The notes under the pieces are model-generated. The model was not told the DNA's origin, searched no databases, and was given only the letters and a program-made list of their open reading frames with translations. From Physocladia obscura (lineage: Eukaryota > Chytridiomycota > Chytridiomycetes > Chytridiales > Chytriomycetaceae), in the NCBI GenBank assembly GCA_027596945.1, contig JADGJH010000120.1:571-29474 (forward strand): 28,904 nucleotides of DNA. Direction: 5' to 3'. A program made the translations under genes and the position numbers. This document shows, one piece after another, positions 1-9,400 of the stretch (position 1 is its first letter; the number at the start of each line of letters is the position of its first letter).

Positions 1-108
1 GCTGTACGAACAGCCATTTTTTTTTCAAATGTTTCAAAATCCCCAAAAAAAAACAAAAAAAAAAAAAAAACGAGAAAGCAATAGAATAACAACAATTTAA
101 CAAAAAAG
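1..108 (+). other. 3' part of an intron of the CDK11-like gene
   Basis: The reading frame of the kinase exon cannot be extended upstream of 109. The bases before it end in AG after a run of A (101-108), which fits a splice acceptor. The stretch holds a poly(A) run near 45-70 and a short GCTGT/ACAGC inverted pair at 1-14. No upstream kinase exon is recognisable, so the rest of the gene lies outside the window. Confidence 0.55.
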
Positions 109-549
109 ATATTCAAACTTCTTGGAACACCAACTGAGCAAATTTGGCCTGGATTTCTCGAACTGCCCGTTGCCAAATCTTTCAAATTCCGAAACCAACC
201 AGTCAATAATCTGAAACTGAGATTTCCGTCTTTGACGGCAAATGGAATTGACCTAATGTCTCGTTTGCTTACCTACGATCCCAAACAACGTATTACCGCG
301 GCTGAAGCTCTCAAGCATCCATATTTCAACGAAAGTCCACCCCCGAAAGACCCAGCCCTGTTCCCAACTTTTCCTAGCAAAAACGCTGGAGAAAAGCGAA
401 GAATCAACAGCCCCAGCGTGCCATACGCTGTTCATGGAGGTGGGGATGACGCTGATACTGCTGTTAATGAAGATGAAATTGAAAGCCAACTGTCGACAAT
501 GAATTATCAAACGATGCAAAGCACAGGATTCAGGCTGAAATTTATGTGA
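109..549 (+). CDS. CDK11/PITSLRE-type cyclin-dependent kinase, C-terminal exon (partial)
   Basis: The exon is open from the acceptor at 109 (ATA TTC AAA) to TGA at 547-549. It encodes the last ~146 residues of a CMGC protein kinase. Seen: IFKLLGTP near the start, IWPGF, then LMSRLLTYDP and the late-lobe segment RITAAEALKHPYF, followed by a short tail ending TGFRLKFM. The order LGTP-x-IWPG, LTYDPxxRI, ALKHPYF, DPxxFPTxPxK and a terminal GFxLKF matches CDK11 (PITSLRE) kinases better than CDK9 or CDK12. CDK11 acts in the nucleus with L-type cyclins on transcription and pre-mRNA splicing (established for the family). ATP-binding and catalytic-loop residues lie upstream of the window, so activity cannot be judged. 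Two AATAAA signals follow the stop. Confidence 0.85.
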   Translation: MFKLLGTPTEQIWPGFLELPVAKSFKFRNQPVNNLKLRFPSLTANGIDLMSRLLTYDPKQRITAAEALKHPYFNESPPPKDPALFPTFPSKNAGEKRRINSPSVPYAVHGGGDDADTAVNEDEIESQLSTMNYQTMQSTGFRLKFM

Positions 550-554
550 TGTGG

Positions 555-569
555 AATAAATTAAATAAA
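555..569 (+). terminator. Tandem AATAAA polyadenylation signals for the kinase gene
   Basis: AATAAA occurs at 555-560 and again at 564-569, starting 5 bases after the TGA at 547-549. Both are well placed for cleavage shortly downstream. The stop-to-signal distance is very short, as in other compact genes of this window. Confidence 0.5.
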
Positions 570-2286
570 ACTTTTGTTTTGATCATTCTCTGTTGAAACT
601 ACTTATTATTTTGATAATTGCCTGTAATATTTCTTCTGCGATATCTCTCTTGCCCTAGATGTTAATCGCTTAGTTTCTTCAGTGTTTTCAACTTATACTC
701 TTCGTTTTTAATAACAGAAATAATGTGAGAGATAAAAAATGGCATTTTTGATTTTGATGGGAAATGCTTGGAGAGATTGCAAAAAGATATCTTTAATGCA
801 GTATCTCGCCCTGCACTTGTCATAATGCAAAATGTGCTGTTAGATAATCAAAATGGACATATCAGATCAGACCAGTGTCTTCAAGCATCACCTCAAGCAT
901 TTCCCTCAAACAAATTTGTCCCAAAAACAAAAATACTCCAGAAGTAATTATGGCTGGAAGAGGCTGTGTAGTGGTTATGAGGAACTTTCCAAGCCAGTAA
1001 GTGACTGTGATTGCCCTCTGGATGTTGTTTGTACAAAATGACTATCAGTGAAAAGTGATTGGTTTGTTGGGTTAATGATTGGAATTATAACATGGTTAGA
1101 AATTTTTAGTCACTGAGCTCAGTAGTAAAAAAAATTCAGCTTGCAATGCCTATTCAATCAGCTGGCATTTTGAATACAATACCTGCATCTGCAACATTTT
1201 AGCAGTCAGCAATTATGTCATTCATCCTACAAATTTTCTTACTACTGCAGAAGTGCCAACAGATCAACAGACTGTGTTCACTAGTTAATAGCAAAAATAA
1301 AGATATTAAACCGTTTATTAACTAAGTAGGTAATGGCTACCTGAACTTTGTGCATATTATTTGGTGTGGTAGAGAAACAGTCATGGGGTAATAACTACAA
1401 ATGGTACATCCAAATTCTTTAGAAAATTCTTTAGAAACGTTTGAACCAAAGCAGCATCAAAACTATGGATAATGTTAGGCATAAGACTTTGAATTTGTTT
1501 ACGGTGATTGATTGTCTTAAGTCAACATAAACTAAGTGAATGAACCAACTGCCATTCACTATAACACCAATCATTTGGGTTATAAGAAATGGCAGAAAGA
1601 CCCACATTTGTTTGGTTTTTTCAAGGTTTCCTATGTATAAATTTTTGCATTGAAAAGAAGATAATAATAAAAAACTCAAAATGCTTTTATACTGGTGAAT
1701 TTCAAATTCAGAGGCATCTTAAGGAACAAAATAGAAGAAAGATACTGCACAAAAAAGGCTATAAAGAGGGCTCTGGATTTACTTTTTAGAGTAGAATCTT
1801 AAATAAAATCTCTCAAAACTTAAATTTAAAATCTACTATCAAGTTTCTGATAAAACTGCCAGAATATTAAGAAGCAGCAACTGAATTGCTGTGCTGGGTG
1901 GTATGGCAAACTCACAACACAGGTATTTTAGCCCTGCAGAATCAGTGTAAAATGCACAGAGCATTCTGAGAACAGTGGATACTTCTGTTGCTTTTGAGGT
2001 GTGCTGTCATATGCAATATTGTCAGCTAACTTATTCAATATAATGGTTGCTATTCACAGTAGGCTTAGCATTGCAGAGAACTTGTTTTTTGTCCCAATGA
2101 ACTTTATGTGCTCTCTAATTCTACAAATTAAATTAGTAAATTTTATCTCTTTATTATAGCATTGGCAAATTGTTTTTTGTGTTTGGTCAGAAATCTTTCT
2201 TTGTTTGCAAGTGATTTGAAAGTCATCGAATCTTTGCCATACGCTGCCGTCTTTTTCTCATTCTATCGATAATCCACAACTCTTCA
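570..2286. other. Gene-free AT-rich interval
   Basis: Reading frames here are short and lack recognisable domains. One of 62 codons at 853-1041 has no features supporting it. CpG is rare compared with the flanking genes. The main content is copy A of a dispersed repeat at about 1241-1855. The 3' end of the minus-strand GATA-PHD gene lies at its right edge, so a terminator for that gene must fall just below 2287. Confidence 0.6.
1241..1855. repeat. Dispersed repeat, copy A (partner at 22192-22753)
   Basis: Several collinear blocks match a region about 21 kb away in the same orientation. Examples are TACTGCAGAAGTGCCAACAG here and TACTGCAGAGGTGTCAACAG there, the AAAGATATTAA..TTTATTAA block near 1303, AACTAAGTGAATGAACCAAC near 1531, and GGCTATAAAGAGGGCTCTGG near 1757. 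Copy A has about 190 extra bases between the second and third blocks. The copies are diverged and neither encodes a recognisable protein. It is probably a decayed non-autonomous transposon, but I saw no terminal repeats. Confidence 0.6.
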
Positions 2287-4795
2287 TCAACCACAGCTCG
2301 TAGCTGTTTCATCTGAGTTATTCGCTTTAGTCATATTTCTAATTTCTTCACAGGAACTTACTGCATTATTAATTTCCAATTCTATTCCTTTAACTTTGAT
2401 TATTTGCCAGCCAGAGTGAATTTGGCACGATTCGATTTGAGCGACACACATCACTTGAGATACTAGACTTTTAATCTCATCCACACTTGATGCTTCTTCA
2501 ACATCCTCCAAATTTACTTCATCATCCAACAAGTAATCGTCTTCTTCCAGAAATTGATCAAAATTTTCCAACCCTGCAACATCATTCTGATTCTCTTGGC
2601 TCCACCATTGAGCGATTCTTGCATCAAATGCGCAAATATGACCTTCATCAAAGCAATCCACGCTATTCATTGTGTTGACGCGTCGTTTTTTTTTCCCATT
2701 TGTCTTCCCTTGATGTTTATTCTCTTTTCCGTCATCATATACCCTCGCCACAAAGTAATTGACAATTTTTGCGCGCCATACCGCACCAGCAACGCGATTC
2801 GCACAATTTTTTAATGCATTAATCCGTAGCTCTATGCGATTTCGGCAAATCGCAAGATCTCGTAATTTCTGAGACTCAATTGCATCAAATGCTTCAAGAA
2901 CATGCGGCTCTTCGCGCGTCGCGCGTTCTTCTTCCGTCGAACGCTTGTACTTCCGCATAGGAATCTTCTCTTGCCGAATACAATGTACAAGGGCATATTT
3001 TGACACCGAAATACCACATACTGGGCTACAATATCGTGAGAAAGTATCTGTGAGATGCGAAGATGTATTATTCGTTGCTACAGGATCAGGTAAGTATTTT
3101 AAACAAGTTTCTGGCGTATGATATAGAAGAGATACGTGTTGTGGCGAGGGTTCTGGAGATAATGGTGAAATTATTGATGATAAATATGTTTTTTGAAGTT
3201 CTGGTGTGGAAGTGGATGAAAGTTCGTCGACTGTCAGTGCTGTTGCGCAAGTTCTCGAATTTTCTGCACGATATAATGAATAGCGAGATTGTAAAGAATA
3301 TTCTTGAAGCATTTCAGTTTTTGATATTTTATCAAACGTACTCCCCAAATTCGAAGAAACGGGTGTCGAAACGTCGCCGTAATCTTGGAAATTACTTTCT
3401 GGCAACTCAAGTTCTTCGATTTTATTTGTATTTATTTCCGTTCGTGTTTCTTTGTCCGCCAGCCATGCAGCGCAAAACTTCTTGAAAACTGACCGACGTC
3501 CAGTGTCTCTTTCACAAATGCGGCAAAACCACAAGAATATTCGTTCGGCTTGCTCTTCGTTTATATTTGCACAAATTCCATGAAACCATTCGTCACATCC
3601 ATCACACTAATAATCGTAATTAATAATAATAACCAGCGACAAGCAAAAAAACAGCACACCTGAATGTAAAACAAATCTGGATCGTATTTCTTTCTGCAAT
3701 AACAATAAACTTTGTTAAAATCTTCATGATCATTACTGCCACTTTCGCTTATGTCGTCGTCATATTTTTGAATAATGATGGTCGACAAAGAAGAAGAAGA
3801 TTTATTACGTGTTTTCCCTTTGCATCCTTTCTTGACCACGAGAGATGACTTTTTGGGAACCTTTTTTTTAAGAATTCAACAAAAAGTGAGTATTGAAGAA
3901 CTCGATATCTCACGTTTTTCCTTTTTTGTGAATCAAGTGTTTGAAGCTTTGTTCTAACTGTTGATTCATTATGAGCAACTGTGGCAAATTTTTTTTCACG
4001 GGATACGTTTATTTGCGAAATGTTAACGATATTTGTGGCTGAACTGTCGATTGACGCAATTTTTCCATTCAATTGAACGGATTCGCCACCCATTTTACCA
4101 TCGTTCTTATCAGTATACACCGCGATACCGGTTCGGTTGACTGCAATTGGCAAGAAAAAAGGTGAATTTGTTCCAGAAACGGTGGGGGTAGCTCCTGATG
4201 TCGAAATCTGAACTCTTTGAGCAACTTGCAGTGCCGAAATATCCTTAGCTGTCAAAATACTCTTGCTATTTAATTGTACATCTCCGCGCTTCCATTTCAG
4301 ACCACAAGAATTACACAGGTTTTGAGTATTTGGGCCGCGCCGCCAAGCAGGAGTTGTCTGCGTTTCGCAAACGGTGCAAGTTTTAACTGCTTCTTCACGA
4401 TTTTGAATTTGAGTTTGTCGTGGGGTTGTTGGATCTGCAGCGGATGGTTTGTTGTGTAAAGTTTGTGTATTTGGTTGTTCCGAATTTGGAATTGAAGTGT
4501 TTTCTGAGAAAGCTGGCGCAAACCCTGCAAAAGAAAGCGCATTCGACCTCAGCACATTGCAGTTGGTATCTGAGGCTGAACCGTCGTCAAATATTGGCGG
4601 AACCGGCTTTTTTGCTGTAACCAGTTTTAGATCATCCTGGCATTGGAATTCAGCGGCGCCTGCGCTGAGATTTTTTGTGCGAGCACGTCTTTCCGGAAGG
4701 AGTAGAAGCGCCGAACTTACTGTGTTTGGCGCAACTGCTGCCGTAATTTTGGCTGGCGAGGCTGTTGTTATTTTGAAAAGTTGCTGTTCGGACAT
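2287..4795 (-). CDS. GATA zinc finger + PHD finger protein, Spp1/Cfp1-like (COMPASS) C-terminus
   Basis: Three exons: 4795-3914, 3860-3660 and 3606-2287, joined in phase 0 across two 53-nt GT-AG introns, giving 800 residues. Start is ATG at 4795. Domains: a GATA-type finger at 140-164 (C140, C143, C161, C164; C-x2-C-x17-C-x2-C, with TTPAWRRGP and LCNSCGLKWKRG); a Ser/Thr-rich linker; a C4HC3 PHD finger at 347-392 (C347, C349, C362, C365, H370, C373, C389, C392; CDGCDEWFHG); a RYCSPVCGISVSKY element at about 552-565; a charged helical stretch at about 580-645; a basic GKKKRRV cluster; and an acidic tail. The PHD finger and the CSxxCG element resemble Spp1/Cfp1, which binds H3K4me and targets Set1/COMPASS (family knowledge). 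The PHD is split by intron 2, and its halves only form a complete C4HC3 set after splicing. The GATA finger in the same protein is the odd part. Nuclear function is inferred. Alternatives are two genes, or a GATA-PHD regulator unrelated to COMPASS. Confidence 0.8.
3607..3659 (-). other. Intron 2 of the GATA-PHD gene, inside the PHD finger
   Basis: On the minus strand the donor is CAG|GTGTGC at 3660/3659 and the acceptor is ATTATTAG|TGTGATGG at 3607/3606. Removal of 53 nt joins ..FYIQ to CDGCDEWFHG in phase 0 and completes the eight zinc ligands of the PHD finger. Confidence 0.85.
3861..3913 (-). other. Intron 1 of the GATA-PHD gene
   Basis: The donor is AAAAAC|GTGAGA (3914/3913) and the acceptor is TAAAAAAAAG|GTTCCC (3861/3860), 53 nt, phase 0. 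A TACTCAC-like branch-point candidate lies inside. Without removal the GATA frame stops within about 55 codons. With it, the GATA exon runs directly into the PHD exon. Confidence 0.75.
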
Positions 4796-5112
4796 AAAAT
4801 TGCAAAAAATTAAAAATAATTGAGGACCATCATTTATAACAATATTCAGCTACTTCTAGTAATCTGCTCTGCCAATTTGAGTTGTTTGATTGCCAGTTGA
4901 ATAATATTCTTAAAACCTCCTAAACTCGTTTTTCAAATTCTTATCTCAATATTAAAGGTAAAGATCTCCAGCATGGCATGGGACAATAACAAATCTTGCT
5001 TTTAATCTTATCAAATTGCCGGAAATCATTATGGAGTCTCAAAGGAAAAGACAAGCCACAAATCGAAGAAAGAACAAAAACGTGGCAAAACTAAACTTGT
5101 CTTCAAACCAAC
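4796..5112. promoter_or_regulatory. Divergent intergenic region between the GATA-PHD and HAD phosphatase genes
   Basis: The two start codons (ATG 4795 minus, ATG 5113 plus) face away from each other across 317 bp, so this segment must hold both promoters and 5' leaders. A 36-codon frame starting at ATG 5030 on the plus strand could be an upstream ORF. It ends about 30 bases after the chosen phosphatase start and so overlaps it. I see no convincing TATA box or factor site. Confidence 0.45.
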
Positions 5113-6324
5113 ATGATCACCAACAACTTTACGGTTACTGAGTTGGCCAAAATGAACGAACTCCAGGAGGACAAGTACGCAATTCGGCTGGACACCATCA
5201 AAAGCAAAGTTTGTGCCACTTTGATTCAAATTGTTCAAATCAGCGTGATACTTGACATTAATGATCAACCTTTTGAACCGCCTGACTTGTCATATGATTC
5301 AATCTATTGTTTGGCATGAGTAGAAAGGGTTCATCATCGATATGGATGGCGTTATTTACCATGGTTTGTTCAAGGTTACCTATTGTACCTGATCGTGAAA
5401 TGTTCAGTGGAAAGCTTGGTTAATACACACACACTAGGATCTCAACTCTTGCCTGGAGCCAAAGAGTTCGTAGATTGGTTGCAAAAAGAAAACAAACTGT
5501 TCCTCTTTCTGGTGAAAGCAAAGCGCTTTCCAAATATAACCCTTATATTTATCAGCTCTTTAAAACAGACCAACAACTCAACACCAACTCCCAAAGAGCT
5601 CTCAGAAAAACTTTTCCGGCTTGGCCTTGACGTTGAACCAAGTCATTTCTATACTTCTGGTCCGTTCTGACCTTTTCTCTATTCGTATTTTTCAACACAT
5701 CAATACAAAACAGCGATAGCAACTGCAAAGTTTCTTAAGAGCCAGAAACCAGAGGGAGGCAGTGTTTACGTACTCGGTGGTCCCGGCCTTACTTTCGCCC
5801 TGTACGAACATGGATTCACAATGTCAGAACACAAGCCCGATTTCGTGGTCATTGGAACAGAAGGCAGCACGCACAACTTCGAGTCTCTACAAAAAGCTCT
5901 CAGTTTGATTACCAAGGACGGCGCAAAACTGATTGGCACAAATCCAGACTCGAACGGCGTTAAGGAGGATGGGGAATGTGTTTTGGGAACCGGCGCTTTC
6001 ATCGCAGCACTTGAAGTCGCGAGCGGAAAGAAGGCGTTTACATGCGGAAAACCAAGCTCGCTTATGATGTCGTATGCGCAAGAATTCCTTGGAATCGAAA
6101 AGAAGGACATTGCAATTATTGGTGACCGTATGGATACGGTGAGTAAAATTTTCAATTGAAGATACCACTATTAAAAAGCACGATGAAAACAGGATATTCT
6201 TGCTGGTACAAACGCTCAAATTGATCCTGTTCTTGTTATGAGTGGTGTAACAAACCTGGGTAACCTGTACAATGATGCCTACCGCCCGTACTTGATTTTG
6301 AACGGAGTTGGGGAGCTTGTCTGA
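5113..6324 (+). CDS. NagD-like HAD-superfamily phosphatase (subfamily IIA)
   Basis: Six exons: 5113-5208, 5324-5363, 5438-5511, 5569-5659, 5714-6138 and 6193-6324, giving 285 residues. HAD motif I is DMDG (nucleophile D38, acid D40), motif II is TNNS at 71-74, motif III is the lysine in GKP (about K213), and motif IV is GDRMDTD (D238, D243). Between motifs II and III lies a C2-type cap of about 130 residues containing GGPG and IGTNPD. The length and the FxxDMDGVIYHG, LLPGAKEF and GDRMDTDI wording match NagD/AraL-type sugar- or nucleotide-phosphate phosphatases rather than PHO13/PGP. The enzyme is Mg-dependent and forms an aspartyl-phosphate; its substrate is unknown. It has no signal peptide, so it is presumably cytosolic. 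Introns are 115, 74, 57, 54 and 54 nt. Intron 4 has an unusual donor, GTCCGT. Start choice: ATG 5113 joins as SKKGFIIDMDG, a normal N-terminus for the family. Confidence 0.85.
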
Positions 6325-6401
6325 TATTTTTTTTCTTTTTAACTTGATTCAATCATCGATAAACCACCATGTCAGTTTATTACAGTATTTTTTTTGCAAA
6401 A
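6325..6401. other. Convergent 3' intergenic gap
   Basis: Only 77 bp separate the TGA of the phosphatase (6322-6324) from the stop of the minus-strand gene ending at 6402. T runs at 6327-6334 and 6389-6397 are the only notable content. The two transcripts probably overlap at their 3' ends. Confidence 0.5.
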
Positions 6402-9400
6402 TTAAATCTCCATTCGTCTCGGGTTCGACAGCAGCTCGACATGCTCCTTCACGGCCTGTTGCCCTTTATCCTCTTTAATATCAAAACCAACAAACCCTTT
6501 TGGTAAAACAACATTTCCAGTCAACGCTCCATCCAGTTCCTCCATTGTAACATTACCTTCTTTCAAATATTTATTCCAACTTTCCAACAAATCTTGAACT
6601 CCATACGCACTACTTCGAAGTTCATGGGATTCATTGAGCGTAGTACGTTTCTTTGTGCCAATCGGCAAAGTTTCAGCAATAATTTTTTGACGCGCATCGA
6701 CTTGATCTGGGCGGACTATGGGCATCAGCGAATGCTTTGAAGAGTTGAAATGCTCAACAAATACACGTGGGCTGACTGGAGTGGCGTACATTTGATCAGG
6801 GTGTGGCACTTTTTTCTGATTTTTGTGTGATGTGAATTGAATTGACGTTGCCCCACTCTTGTTGGCCGCTGTTGCAAATGGCAAATTGTTCTGAATTAAA
6901 TTTGGAACAGCATCGCCAGTAGTTGGAACGTTTTTGAACGTAGTACTTGAGGATTCAACAATAGTGTTGGTTCTCTTTGCAGCTGGAATTATGAAAGATG
7001 TTGCAATATTACTTTCAGTACTTATTACAGTTGGAGATATTACACTTGTCGATTTTTCAGGCAGCAAAAGCCTTTTTTTAATAGTACTTGATGCAGTATT
7101 TTCTGGTATTTTTCCAGTTGGTTCACTTTTACTGGTGGGGATCGCTTTTGCTGGCACGTTATTTGCTGGAAATTTTGATGTAAATTCAGCCGTGCGAGAC
7201 TTCAATGAAGTTTTCTGCGTTGAAGAAGGTTGTGCCAAAATTTGAGTCGAAGTAGTCGGAAAAATACTTGCATGGCTGAACGACCTAGCGCTTTCAACTG
7301 AATTTATTGTGTTTTGCTCCAAGATCTGCTTGTTGTGAATCTGAGATTGCAAAATATAAAACTGGCTTTGCTGGTTATTTTGCTGGGGAAAGATTTGGCT
7401 GGTTTGATACTGGGCATTTTGGCCAATTTGATCCTGAAAATTCTGGCCGTATTGAAACTGAGCTTGCTGGATAGGCTGATTCTGAGTTTGTTGGATGTAT
7501 TGATAATCAGTTCGCTGGTTGTTTTGATGTTGCACTTGCATTATGTTTCGAACCGATTGGTTACTCTGAATCTGAATTTGTTGAGATTGCGGAGTTTCCA
7601 AAGACTTAATTTCGGATGCTCGCCGTCTGAGTTCCTCAGAACAATGATTGATCAAATTTGTACACTGTTGTTCATTCTGAATTAGCACTTGAAATTCAGA
7701 ACTAAAATTATTTTTTTGAGGATTATCATTCATATATTGCCTCATTGAAGTGTTAATTTGAGTTTGCCTGTTCCGCAGGTCCAAAATTTGCTTACAAATG
7801 AAATTATATTCATCCCTAAGCTTGATTGCTGTTTTTCCGGACGAATTCAGTTCTGATATTATTTCATTTGTGGAGACAAAAAGATTTCTTGAATCAGAGG
7901 AAATACCGATAGACAAAGTCTGTTCTTTGCTTTCAACGACTGAATTTTTCGCATTCCCAGAAAAGATATTCAGAGCAGATTTATTTGCATCGATGAATGA
8001 TTTGATAATGAGGATCTCACTTCCGAGTTTCTTTGCTGCATGTTCGTATTTTTCATTCCTGGATAAGTTGAAAGTCGTTTCAACTTGTTCCTTTTCGTAC
8101 AATAAATGTCCCAAATGTTTTTCCAAATCCAAAAGCATATACAGAGCAATTTTTTGATTTATCTTGTAGATTGACCTAAGTACATTGATAATTGATCGGG
8201 CAGAGATTTGGCAAATTTCAGTTGTATCCGGATTTGATATTTGATAAGCATGATTCTCCAAAGAATATTGAAAAATTTCAATGAGTTGCTGAAGAGCATC
8301 AGTTTTTTGGATCCCGGACTTTGAGATATTTTCTGCAACAATGAAATTTGGTTTTACTTGTGGAATTATCGAATTTGGTTCTCCTTCTGGAACTACAACA
8401 GCCAAATCTGTTTTTGAATTGGTTGATATCGAGGAAATAACAAGCTGAGATTTCGATTGCGAAGAGACGGGTGGCGATGGTTCACCCAAAAATTTTGCTT
8501 TTTTTGTTGGTGGCAGCGCAGGAACATTCGAATTATCGGTAGCTGATATTTTTGAATTGTCATTCAATGATTCAGACAAGATCATTTCAATCGGTAATTT
8601 TCCATTTGCAGCAGGTTGTGAGAATGGCAACTGCGATTTCTTCATTCCCATAAATTGATCTGTGTCAGTGTCGGAAACAATTTGACTCGTTTTGTTTTTC
8701 CTAAGCACCTCCTTCCGCTTTTGCTCGTTCAAGTGTATCTTTGCGTTGATTCCGGCATTTACGATCGCATTGAAGCCATCAGGGCCAGAAAATCCCGTAT
8801 TCAATAGAAAGGTCAGAACTTCAGAATATTCGCCATGAGATTTAACAATATTTGAAATATTATCAGTGCTTCTTTGTGCCACAATATTTGGAATAAATGG
8901 ATTTGAAAAAAAATTGAGTTTAACCCACTTATTGATAAGCAAATGTGGAATACTGGTTAAAGAGCAAGCCATTCGTTCTTTGGACGTTTTGGGCGAATTT
9001 AAGTTTTGCAGAGTATGAAGAATTGCTAAAGCTCGATCGTCGGGGGTATAATCTGTGAAAACAAGAAATCGAAGACAAGGTTGGAAATTGTTAAGTTGAA
9101 GACAAAAAGCAATACCTTTAATTCGATGAAATGGTTGATGTAAAGAAAATTGAACAAGCATAAATTCACCAAATGATTGTAGTGCTGCCATTGCATGCCA
9201 TGCATTTTTTTCATCTTCAGAAAAGATGGCAGTATTTGACGTCGAGCAATCTTCGCCAAACATGAGCGTGTGCAACTCGTCGAGCACTTTTGCGAGAAAA
9301 GCTGGTGGCGACAGCGTCCGATTTTCGTCAAGGCGAGATGTGGCCACATAGTCAGCAGACCAGGTATGGAACGGAACTTTTGTTAACAGCAATTCCGAAT

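Noticed and set aside
853..1041. 62-codon plus-strand ORF between the kinase and GATA-PHD genes
   Set aside because: No recognisable domain, no splice partner, and AT-rich CpG-poor sequence like the surrounding repeat DNA.
3561..3839. Separate small gene ending in a Cys-rich hydrophobic tail
   Set aside because: The tail is intron read-through. Splicing at 3659/3607 completes the PHD finger.
6934..8157. Plus-strand ORFs of 100-123 codons opposite the Gln-rich gene
   Set aside because: Hydrophobic translations produced by the antisense of a Gln/Ser-rich coding region; no independent start context or domain.
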